Shown here one piece after another: positions 1-5,359 of a stretch of 20,118 nucleotides of DNA; the stretch's first letter is position 1; each line of letters begins with the position of its first letter. A program made the position numbers and the translations under genes. Under the pieces are notes generated by a model, which searched no databases, was not told the origin of the DNA, and saw only the letters and a program-made list of their open reading frames with translations. The stretch lies in NCBI GenBank assembly GCA_007131435.1, contig SLQM01000116.1, forward strand, positions 1 to 20,118, read 5' to 3'. The DNA is from Syntrophomonadaceae bacterium (lineage in GTDB: Bacteria; Bacillota; Dethiobacteria; DTU022).

Positions 1-39
1 TACAACCGCACGAAGAAGGTCCGTAAAGCCCCGTTTTAA
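1..39 (+). CDS. C-terminal end of an upstream gene (partial)
   Basis: Frame 1 is open from the window edge and ends in TAA at 37-39, giving a short basic tail, YNRTKKVRKAPF. The close spacing to rplU suggests the end of an upstream protein. In many Clostridia the gene before rplU encodes a ribonuclease G family protein, but twelve residues are too few to identify it. The last codons overlap the potential L21 leader structure. Confidence 0.35.
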   Translation, partial: YNRTKKVRKAPF

Positions 40-81
40 TTGGGCTACCAGCTTCGGCGAGTCCTTACGGGGGGTTTGTTT
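25..81 (+). promoter_or_regulatory. Possible ribosomal protein L21 leader structure
   Basis: Nested pairings can be drawn just before rplU. CCCCGT (29-34) pairs with ACGGGG (67-72) and is extended by AAA (25-27) with TTT (75-77). Inside it, GGGCT (42-46) pairs with AGTCC (60-64), and GC (51-52) pairs with GC (57-58) around a TTCG tetraloop. The outer arm contains the G-run that would be the rplU ribosome binding site, so the fold could repress translation. An autoregulatory L21 leader is known upstream of rplU in Firmicutes. I have not matched this sequence to that model, so the assignment is inference. Confidence 0.4.
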
Positions 82-396
82 ATGTACGCAATTATTGAAA
101 CAGGCGGTAAGCAGTACCGCGCTGAAGAAGGAAAAACTATCCGGGTGGAAAAGCTTCCTTCTGAAAAAGGAGAAACAGTTAAGTTTGACCGGGTTTTAAT
201 GCTGGTGAACGGTGAAGAAACGAAAGTCGGTAATCCTTATCTTGAAGGTTGCGAGGTGGAAGGCCGGGTTACCAGGAACGGCCGCGCCAAAAAGATTACG
301 GTTTTCAAGTTTAAAAGAAAGAAAAATTACCGACGCAAACAGGGGCATCGCCAGCCTTATACCGATGTCCTGATTAGCAAAGTTAGCGCAAAATAG
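82..396 (+). CDS. rplU: 50S ribosomal protein L21
   Basis: Large-subunit ribosomal protein that binds 23S rRNA. The 104-residue product starts MYAIIETGGKQYRAEEGK, the characteristic L21 N terminus, and has the lysine- and arginine-rich C-terminal part (KFKRKKNYRRKQGHRQ, then PYTDVLISKV) that contacts rRNA. The length is the usual 102-105 residues. A start at ATG 82 is chosen because it begins with the conserved MYAII and follows a G-rich ribosome binding site at 69-74; an upstream TTG at 40 would add 14 residues unlike the family. It is followed after 45 nt by rpmA. The Prp protease gene that separates rplU and rpmA in Bacillus is absent. Confidence 0.97.
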   Translation: MYAIIETGGKQYRAEEGKTIRVEKLPSEKGETVKFDRVLMLVNGEETKVGNPYLEGCEVEGRVTRNGRAKKITVFKFKRKKNYRRKQGHRQPYTDVLISKVSAK

Positions 397-441
397 TTAT
401 TTAATTCTATATCTGCAAGGCATGAAAGAGAGGTGTCATAG

Positions 442-714
442 ATGGCTCATAAAAAGGGAGTTGGAAGTTCCCGTAATGGTAGGGATAGTAACGCTAAAAG
501 GCTTGGAGTAAAGCGTTATGGCGGGCAGTTGGTTAAAGCCGGCAGTATTCTGATTAGACAGCGGGGAACCCGTTTTCACCCCGGCTTGAATGTTGGCAAG
601 GGTAGCGACGATACGCTGTATGCCAAGGCCAGTGGCCGTGTAGTTTACGAATATGATAATCGTGCGAAGAAAATGGTCTCCGTTTACCCGGAAGATGTTG
701 CAGCAGTTAACTAG
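442..714 (+). CDS. rpmA: 50S ribosomal protein L27
   Basis: Large-subunit protein whose N terminus reaches the peptidyl transferase centre. The 90-residue product starts MAHKKGVGSSRNGRDSNAKR, the classic L27 signature, and includes the family segment RQRGTRFHPGLNVGKGSDDT. A GAGAGGTG ribosome binding site lies before ATG 442. The protein begins directly with the mature-type N terminus. It lacks the roughly nine-residue extension (ending FFA-SKKG) that Prp removes in Bacillus and Staphylococcus, in agreement with the absence of a prp gene. A strong terminator follows at once, so rplU-rpmA ends here. Confidence 0.97.
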   Translation: MAHKKGVGSSRNGRDSNAKRLGVKRYGGQLVKAGSILIRQRGTRFHPGLNVGKGSDDTLYAKASGRVVYEYDNRAKKMVSVYPEDVAAVN

Positions 715-723
715 TTTTTCCCG

Positions 724-750
724 GCCCGGGCTAGATACCCGGGCTTTTCT
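724..750 (+). terminator. Rho-independent terminator after rpmA
   Basis: A 7-bp perfect stem, GCCCGGG (724-730) with CCCGGGC (738-744), has a 7-nt loop and is followed by TTTT and further T-rich sequence. It lies 9 nt after the rpmA stop and would separate rplU-rpmA from obg. Confidence 0.85.
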
Positions 751-794
751 ATATTTTAATCTTATTTTAGAGCGCTGCAGGTGATCGTTGGCTA

Positions 795-2072
795 ATGTTC
801 GTAGACGAGTTAGAGCTTACTGTTCGGGGGGGCCGCGGAGGAAATGGAGCGGTTTCATTCCGCCGCGAGAAGTATGTAGCGAGGGGCGGCCCTGACGGTG
901 GTGACGGTGGCAACGGTGGAAGTATTTACCTGTGGTCTGATCCATCAAAACACAGTTTTCTTGATCTGCGCTATCGGCGAATTCTTAAAGCTGCCGATGG
1001 CGGCAACGGCCAGAGTAAAAACAGGCACGGTGCCGCAGGCGCAGATTTGCTTGTACCCGTACCCCCTGGCACAATAGTTCGTGATCAAAAGGGCAGGGTA
1101 ATTGCCGACTTGACAATTGCCGGACAAAGAGCCCTGGTAGCAGAGGGTGGCAGGGGCGGTAAGGGGAATGCCCGTTTTGCCAGTTCACGCAGGAGAGCAC
1201 CGCGCCTGGCTGAAAAAGGCCTTCCCGGGCAAGAAAGAAACATCTTTCTTGAACTGAAGCTAATGGCCCAGGTGGGGCTTGTAGGGTTTCCTAACGCCGG
1301 CAAATCAACTCTTCTTGGCCGCATCACTGAGGCCAAGCCTAAAATTGCTTCCTACCCATTCACGACCTTAAGCCCCAATCTTGGTGTGGTTAAAATCGGT
1401 GACCAGGGCAGCTTTGTTGTTGCCGATTTGCCTGGATTAATAGAGGGCGCTCACCAGGGCGCCGGGCTTGGTCACCAGTTTCTGCGCCATGTTGAAAGGA
1501 ACCTCCTGCTGCTATTTCTTATAGATGTTTCACCATCAGCAGAACCAGATCCGGGTGACGCTTACAAGCTGTTACAAAATGAACTGGAAAAGTTTAGCGT
1601 AGAGCTAAAAGATTATCCCCGGGTAATTGTTGCCAATAAAATAGATCTGAGTGGGGCCGAAGAACAAGTATCCAGGCTTACAGGTGTATTAAATTCCGCA
1701 GCCGAGAACACCAGGCTTTTTTTAATTTCTGCAGCCACGGGCGAAGGGGTAAAAGAGCTAATCCGCTATTTATATCAACGGGTAAATGAGCTGCAGGAAG
1801 AAAAAGATAAGCTTGAGCCTGAAAAGGTTTTTTATTTTGATGAAGATGAAGAAATACCTCTTGAGATTAACAGGGAAGGTGAAACATTCATAGTAAGCGG
1901 TACAACCATTGAAAAGATGGCAGCCAAAACTGATTTTGAAAACGAAGAGGCGCTTAAGCGTTTTCAAGGTTTTTGCCGGCGCTTTGGACTGGAAAAAGAG
2001 CTGCGCAAGGCGGGAATTAAAGAAGGAGATAGCGTGCGCATCGGCAGCGAAGAATTTGTTTATTATGATTAA
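795..2072 (+). CDS. obg: GTPase Obg (CgtA)
   Basis: Essential GTPase that binds the 50S subunit and acts in ribosome maturation and stress control. The 425-residue protein has the three Obg domains. The glycine-rich Obg fold covers about residues 1-158 (RGGRGGNGAVSFRREK near the start). The G domain follows, with P-loop GFPNAGKST at 164-172, DLPG at 211-214, NKID at 281-284 and SAA at 312-314. A C-terminal OCT domain covers about 345-425. ATG 795 is supported by AGGTGA at 779-784. obg commonly lies next to rplU-rpmA; here a terminator separates them and I see no good promoter in the 45 nt between, so readthrough or a weak promoter must supply it. nadD follows closely. Confidence 0.97.
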   Translation: MFVDELELTVRGGRGGNGAVSFRREKYVARGGPDGGDGGNGGSIYLWSDPSKHSFLDLRYRRILKAADGGNGQSKNRHGAAGADLLVPVPPGTIVRDQKGRVIADLTIAGQRALVAEGGRGGKGNARFASSRRRAPRLAEKGLPGQERNIFLELKLMAQVGLVGFPNAGKSTLLGRITEAKPKIASYPFTTLSPNLGVVKIGDQGSFVVADLPGLIEGAHQGAGLGHQFLRHVERNLLLLFLIDVSPSAEPDPGDAYKLLQNELEKFSVELKDYPRVIVANKIDLSGAEEQVSRLTGVLNSAAENTRLFLISAATGEGVKELIRYLYQRVNELQEEKDKLEPEKVFYFDEDEEIPLEINREGETFIVSGTTIEKMAAKTDFENEEALKRFQGFCRRFGLEKELRKAGIKEGDSVRIGSEEFVYYD

Positions 2073-2092
2073 GGTAAAGGAAGGTGTCCAGT

Positions 2093-2743
2093 TTGCTGTT
2101 TAATGCCAACCCTAACAAGGGTGGAAATATTAATATTGGGTTGATGGGTGGAACTTTTGATCCTATCCACATGGGGCACCTGGTTACTGCCGAAGAAGCA
2201 AGGCAGCAGTTTGATTTGGATTATGTTGTATTTGTCCCGGCGGGAATACCGCCCCATAAAGATGAAAAGTCAATTTCTCTGCCCGAGCACCGCTACCTGA
2301 TGACATCCCTGGCAGTGATGTCGAACCCTTCTTTTTTTGTTTCCCGGATAGAAATAGATCAAAATGAACCTACATACACAATTGATACTGTCAGGCATTT
2401 TTCATGTGGCAAAGAACCTGGGCCGGAGGTATTTTTTATCACCGGGGCTGATGCAATTCTTGAAATATTCACCTGGAAAGATTACGAAGAACTTTTACGC
2501 CTGTGCACCTTTATTGCTGTTTCCAGGCCCGGTTATTCACTCGACCAGTTTTACGAATCCCTTGATCGATCATGTCCCGACATGCGCCACAGGGTACACC
2601 TGTTGGAGATTCCTGCCCTGGCAGTTTCTTCAACCTTTATACGCGAGCGGGTTACTTTAGGTAAAACTATTAAATATTTGACTCCCGAGCCGGTCGAACA
2701 GTATATCAAGAAGCACGGACTTTACCGGTCAAGTGCATGGTAG
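2093..2743 (+). CDS. nadD: Nicotinate-nucleotide adenylyltransferase
   Basis: Transfers AMP from ATP to nicotinate mononucleotide, giving deamido-NAD in NAD synthesis. The nucleotidyltransferase signature GGTFDPIHMGH is at residues 19-29. The second conserved motif, SSTFIRER, is near residue 180, and the C terminus (TPEPVEQYIKKHGLY) is typical. The length of about 216 residues is slightly long because of some ten extra N-terminal residues. TTG 2093 is preferred because AAGGAAGGTG (2077-2086) is well spaced for it; GTG 2084 in the same frame lies inside that site and is the alternative. nadD followed by yqeK and rsfS is the conserved Firmicute order. Confidence 0.95.
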   Translation: MLFNANPNKGGNINIGLMGGTFDPIHMGHLVTAEEARQQFDLDYVVFVPAGIPPHKDEKSISLPEHRYLMTSLAVMSNPSFFVSRIEIDQNEPTYTIDTVRHFSCGKEPGPEVFFITGADAILEIFTWKDYEELLRLCTFIAVSRPGYSLDQFYESLDRSCPDMRHRVHLLEIPALAVSSTFIRERVTLGKTIKYLTPEPVEQYIKKHGLYRSSAW

Positions 2744-2771
2744 TTGGTTTTAATAGCCTGGTTATTTGGGC

Positions 2772-2777
2772 TATAAT
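2772..2777 (+). promoter_or_regulatory. Possible -10 element before the RRM gene
   Basis: A perfect TATAAT stands 22 nt before the RRM start codon, in the short gap after nadD. The best -35 at 17 nt is only TTTAAT (2749-2754, 3 of 6). Transcription would begin about at the ribosome binding site, leaving almost no 5' leader. The element is therefore weak evidence. Confidence 0.25.
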
Positions 2778-2799
2778 ATAAATGGAGGTGGTATTAGCA

Positions 2800-3051
2800 A
2801 TGCAGAAAACTTTGTATGTGGGAAACATACCCTGGAGCACCAAGGAAAGCGATCTTCAAGAATTTTTTTCACAATACGGTGAAGTTTTGGAGTGCCGTAT
2901 AATAACTGAAAGAGCTACAGGGCGTTCCCGCGGCTATGGATTTGTAGAGGTAAGCGAAGAAAACATGGAAGAAATTATGGAAAAAACAAATGGAGTTGAA
3001 TTGGAAGGGCGCAAGTTGGTAGTTAATGAAGCTAAACCACGCGAGCAGTAA
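2800..3051 (+). CDS. RRM-type RNA-binding protein
   Basis: Small single-domain RNA-binding protein of 83 residues. It is almost exactly one RNA recognition motif: RNP2 is LYVGNI at residues 5-10 and RNP1 is RGYGFVEV at 44-51, with the aromatic residues that stack on RNA bases. The closing segment GRKLVVNEAKP is the usual beta-4 strand. ATG 2800 follows GGAGGTGG (2784-2791) at 8 nt; an upstream in-frame ATG at 2782 overlaps that site. Such stand-alone RRM proteins are known in cyanobacteria and scattered other bacteria, often cold-induced. It lies between nadD and yqeK, close to where Bacillus has the unrelated RNA-binding protein YqeI/YhbY. A role in RNA or ribosome metabolism is inference. 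Confidence 0.9.
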   Translation: MQKTLYVGNIPWSTKESDLQEFFSQYGEVLECRIITERATGRSRGYGFVEVSEENMEEIMEKTNGVELEGRKLVVNEAKPREQ

Positions 3052-3054
3052 TAA

Positions 3055-3615
3055 ATGAATTATTCATCTTTAATGAAAGAAAGTCTGAAAGCCAATTTAT
3101 ACCAGCATTGTCTTGGCACGGCAAATGCTGCTTTTAGCCTGGCCGCCCATTACGGGGCTGATGAAAATAAAGCCAATCTTGCCGGCCTGGTTCATGATTA
3201 TGGAAAACGCTATTCAGCGCCAGAGCTGTTAAGAAAAGCAGATGAACACAGTATTTACCTGGATTTTTACACCAGGAGTTCTGGAAAGCTTCTGCACGCA
3301 CCTGTAGGGGCAGCGCTACTTAAGATAGAGCAGGGACTTGACGATCCCGAAGTGCTTCGGGCGGTTAAATACCATACAACTGGGCGCAGGGGTATGACCT
3401 TGCTGGAAAAAATCTTATACCTGGCTGATTATATTGAAGAAGGGCGTCGCTTTGACGGCGTAAAGGAAATTCGAAAAGCTGCCTTTTTAAATCTCGATGA
3501 AGCGCTGCTGTTAGCAGTTGATAATACGATAAGCTCAGTAGTAAGGAGGGGTTTATTGCTGCATCCCCGGTCGGTAGCTTTTCGCAACTCTTTGATAGTA
3601 GGTTCTAATAAGTGA
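3055..3615 (+). CDS. yqeK: YqeK family HD-domain hydrolase (Ap4A hydrolase)
   Basis: Members of this HD family are symmetrical bis(5'-nucleosyl)-tetraphosphatases that split Ap4A into two ADP. The 186-residue product carries the metal ligands in order: H18, the HD pair H47-D48 (LAGLVHDYGK), H81 (HAPVGAALL), H107 (AVKYHTTG) and D125 (LYLADYIE). The length matches the family. The start at ATG 3055, 3 nt after the RRM stop, lacks a clear ribosome binding site, which suggests translational coupling; ATG 3073 is a second possibility. nadD-yqeK-rsfS is a conserved Firmicute arrangement. Confidence 0.93.
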   Translation: MNYSSLMKESLKANLYQHCLGTANAAFSLAAHYGADENKANLAGLVHDYGKRYSAPELLRKADEHSIYLDFYTRSSGKLLHAPVGAALLKIEQGLDDPEVLRAVKYHTTGRRGMTLLEKILYLADYIEEGRRFDGVKEIRKAAFLNLDEALLLAVDNTISSVVRRGLLLHPRSVAFRNSLIVGSNK

Positions 3616-3644
3616 CAGCAGATTAAAATAAGGAGGTGATGTGT

Positions 3645-4025
3645 TTGGTAAAGGGAACGGATACTGGTTCCCGTAACCTTGCTTTGCATGCTGCAAAGCT
3701 GGTTCTTGAAAAAAAAGGTCTTGATCTACAGCTGCTCGAGGTTGGAAAAATATCAATTGTTGCCGATTATTTTTTGCTGGTTACCGGAACTACGGTAGTT
3801 CAGGTACACGCAATAGCTGATCATTTACTGGAAAACCTGAAAAAGTCAGGACACTATACCCTCAGGGCTGAAGGTTACCGTGAAGGATGGTGGGTGATAC
3901 TGGATTATGGTGGACTCGTAATCCATATCTTCCAGACTGAGGCAAGGACTTTTTATGACCTTGATCGCCTGTGGTCGGGTGCGCCGAAAGTCCCCCTTGA
4001 TGAGCTTCAGGATGTCTCCTTTTAA
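3645..4025 (+). CDS. rsfS: Ribosomal silencing factor RsfS
   Basis: Binds ribosomal protein L14 (uL14) and blocks joining of the subunits when nutrients are short. The product of about 126 residues shows the RsfS/Iojap core: KISIVADYFLLVTG, then HAIADHLLENLKK, the EGYREGWWVILDYGGLVIHI strand region and the C-terminal TFYDLDRLW. TTG 3645 is chosen because it lies 8 nt after AGGAGG (3631-3636). GTG 3636 and ATG 3639 in the same frame overlap or crowd that site. It closes the obg-nadD-yqeK-rsfS cluster. Confidence 0.95.
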   Translation: MVKGTDTGSRNLALHAAKLVLEKKGLDLQLLEVGKISIVADYFLLVTGTTVVQVHAIADHLLENLKKSGHYTLRAEGYREGWWVILDYGGLVIHIFQTEARTFYDLDRLWSGAPKVPLDELQDVSF

Positions 4026-4064
4026 ACTCAGAATGATAAATTTCTAACTTAAGGATTGGTTCAG

Positions 4065-4943
4065 ATGCATAAAGATGATAGTGAACTCCTGAAAAAAGCA
4101 ATTCTTGACTCCTGCAGCAGAAAGAATAATCCTGCGGGAACTGAATATAGCTACCTGTCTGTTGAAGATATTGACCGGCTTGCAATTTCATCAGGTTTTA
4201 GTAAACGGCAGGTTGAAATTACCGCCCTCCAGGCTGAAGTCGTTCCTGACCGGTATGAACGAAGCCTTGGGACGATAGGCATTAAAGGTCAAATCAGGCT
4301 TTTGGAATCAACAGCAGGTGTTCTGGGAGCCGGCGGTTTAGGCGGCATGGTAATTGAAAACCTGGCCCGCATGGGTGTGGGCAGGCTTGTTATAGTAGAC
4401 GGAGACGTTTTTTCAGACAGCAACCTGAACCGGCAGCTAATGGCTACCGAAATGTCTTTGGGCAAGGCCAAAACAGAGGCTGCCAAAGAAAGGGTTGCTG
4501 CCGTGAATAGTGCGGTGGAGGTAACAGTCCACCAGTGCCGTGGTGATGCCACTAATTTGCCCGAACTTTTTGCATGTTGCAGCATTGCAGTTGACTGTCT
4601 TGACAACCTTACTTCCCGCTATGATTTGGAAGAAGCCTGTTCTAAACTTGATATACCCATGGTGCACGGCGCTATTGCCGGTTATCTTGGACAGGTAGCG
4701 GTTATAAGACCGGGAAAGCCACTTTTAGCAGCTATTTATGGCAAAAAAGGTGATGGACAGCTTGACAGGGGGGCAGAGGTTCAGCTTGGCAACCCTGCGG
4801 CTACACCATCCATGCTCGCTTCTTGGCAGTCCAGCGAAGCGATCAAGTTCATGGCCGGTGTTGAAGGAGTTCTGCCATCCAACACAATGCTGATTATTGA
4901 TATGCAGTCCGGCGATTCTTACCGGGTAGAGGTAGATTCTTAA
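4065..4943 (+). CDS. HesA/MoeB/ThiF family E1-like adenylyltransferase
   Basis: ThiF/MoeB-type enzymes adenylate the C-terminal glycine of a small ubiquitin-like sulfur carrier (ThiS or MoaD) for thiamine or molybdopterin synthesis. The 292-residue product has the nucleotide-binding GAGGLG at 88-93, VDGD at 111-114 and SNLNRQ at 119-124, all standard for the family. An N-terminal helical extension of about 60 residues precedes the core. The two CxxC pairs that bind zinc in MoeB and ThiF are absent: the first position reads GKPLLAA (217-223). No sulfur carrier gene is in the window, so the substrate cannot be named; molybdo- or tungstopterin synthesis is a guess from relatives. ATG 4065 follows AAGGA at 4051-4055; TTG 4056 is less likely. 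Confidence 0.88.
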   Translation: MHKDDSELLKKAILDSCSRKNNPAGTEYSYLSVEDIDRLAISSGFSKRQVEITALQAEVVPDRYERSLGTIGIKGQIRLLESTAGVLGAGGLGGMVIENLARMGVGRLVIVDGDVFSDSNLNRQLMATEMSLGKAKTEAAKERVAAVNSAVEVTVHQCRGDATNLPELFACCSIAVDCLDNLTSRYDLEEACSKLDIPMVHGAIAGYLGQVAVIRPGKPLLAAIYGKKGDGQLDRGAEVQLGNPAATPSMLASWQSSEAIKFMAGVEGVLPSNTMLIIDMQSGDSYRVEVDS

Positions 4944-4958
4944 AAAGCATTTCATCTA

Positions 4959-4987
4959 TTGACAAGGCTGTATGGCCTGCATATAAT
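4959..4987 (+). promoter_or_regulatory. Consensus sigma-A promoter for the T-box/tRNA-Ala/leuS transcript
   Basis: TTGACA (4959-4964) and TATAAT (4982-4987) both match the consensus fully and are 17 nt apart. Transcription should begin near 4994, about 20-30 nt before the T-box Stem I. Confidence 0.9.
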
Positions 4988-5175
4988 GTTATATGTACTC
5001 GAGGTGCTATACAAAATTTAATGATGGGAACCAGTAAGCAGCTATGCTTTAACAGAGAGCCGGTGCCCGGTGTAAACCGGCAGGCGGAACTGCCGAACTC
5101 ATCCCGGAAAAGCAGTGGGGGTAAAAACCGCTGTCGTAAACCTGCGTTAAAGGTAGTGAGCGGGTAGCATAACGG

Positions 5176-5250
5176 GGGGCTGTGGCGCAGTGGGAGCGCG
5201 CTTCCTTGGCATGGAAGAGGCCGCGGGTTCAACTCCCGCCAGCTCCACCA
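5176..5250 (+). tRNA. tRNA-Ala (anticodon GGC), embedded in the leuS T-box leader
   Basis: All four arms fold without mismatch. Acceptor: GGGGCTG (5176-5182) with CAGCTCC (5240-5246), including the G3-U70 wobble that identifies alanine tRNAs. D arm: GCGC (5185-5188) with GCGC (5196-5199). Anticodon arm: CTTCC (5201-5205) with GGAAG (5213-5217), loop TTGGCAT, anticodon GGC at 5208-5210, reading GCC and GCU. T arm: GCGGG (5223-5227) with CCCGC (5235-5239), loop TTCAACT. U8, A14, U33, A73 and an encoded CCA (5248-5250) are present. The conserved bases and alanine identity elements argue for a working tRNA. It starts 10 nt after the IIA/B-like stem and ends 14 nt before the antiterminator. Confidence 0.96.
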
Positions 5251-5284
5251 AATGTTTCACCAATAAGGGTGGTACCGCGGGTAT

Positions 5285-5316
5285 AAATCCGTCCCTTGAC
5301 CGGGCGGATTTTTTTA
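5285..5316 (+). terminator. T-box terminator, also the terminator of the tRNA-Ala transcript
   Basis: ATCCGTCC (5287-5294) pairs with GGGCGGAT (5302-5309) around a 7-nt loop, and AA (5285-5286) can add pairs with the T-run at 5310-5311. Seven T follow. The left arm overlaps the 3' half of the antiterminator (CCCTT 5293-5297), so the two folds exclude each other, as in any T-box. Confidence 0.92.
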
Positions 5317-5359
5317 TTTTAATTTATTACATGTTAATTAGAATATGGAGGTTTAACCG

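Larger units (their letters stand above)
5011..5316 (+). promoter_or_regulatory. T-box riboswitch, leucine specifier, in front of leuS
   Basis: The leader senses uncharged tRNA-Leu and allows readthrough into leuS. Stem I: GGGA (5026-5029) pairs with TCCC (5102-5105); AGTA (5033-5036) faces the specifier loop; GCAG (5038-5041) pairs with CTGC (5090-5093); AGAGAG is at 5054-5059; CCGGT (5060-5064) pairs with ACCGG (5076-5080). The specifier is CTC (5098-5100) after GAA and before A, a Leu codon. Stem II-like pairing: CAGTGG (5113-5118) with CCGCTG (5128-5133). A IIA/B-like pairing: ACCTGC (5140-5145) with GCGGGT (5160-5165). Antiterminator: AAGGG (5265-5269) with CCCTT (5293-5297), bulge TGGT (5270-5273) matching a tRNA ending in ACCA. 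A complete tRNA-Ala fills the Stem III position. Confidence 0.93.

Noticed and set aside
5085..5093. Alternative specifier GAA-CTG in Stem I
   Set aside because: CTGC pairs with GCAG (5038-5041) in the stem, and GAA-CTC-A faces the AGTA motif as expected. CTG would also be a leucine codon, so the conclusion is unchanged.
4894..5232. Minus-strand open frame of 112 codons across the leuS leader
   Set aside because: It lies over the promoter, T-box and tRNA, whose structure explains the sequence, and its product shows no recognisable domain.
5176..5250. The embedded cloverleaf as a mere tRNA mimic
   Set aside because: All conserved tRNA bases, the alanine identity pair G3-U70 and an encoded CCA are intact, which would not be needed for a structural mimic alone.
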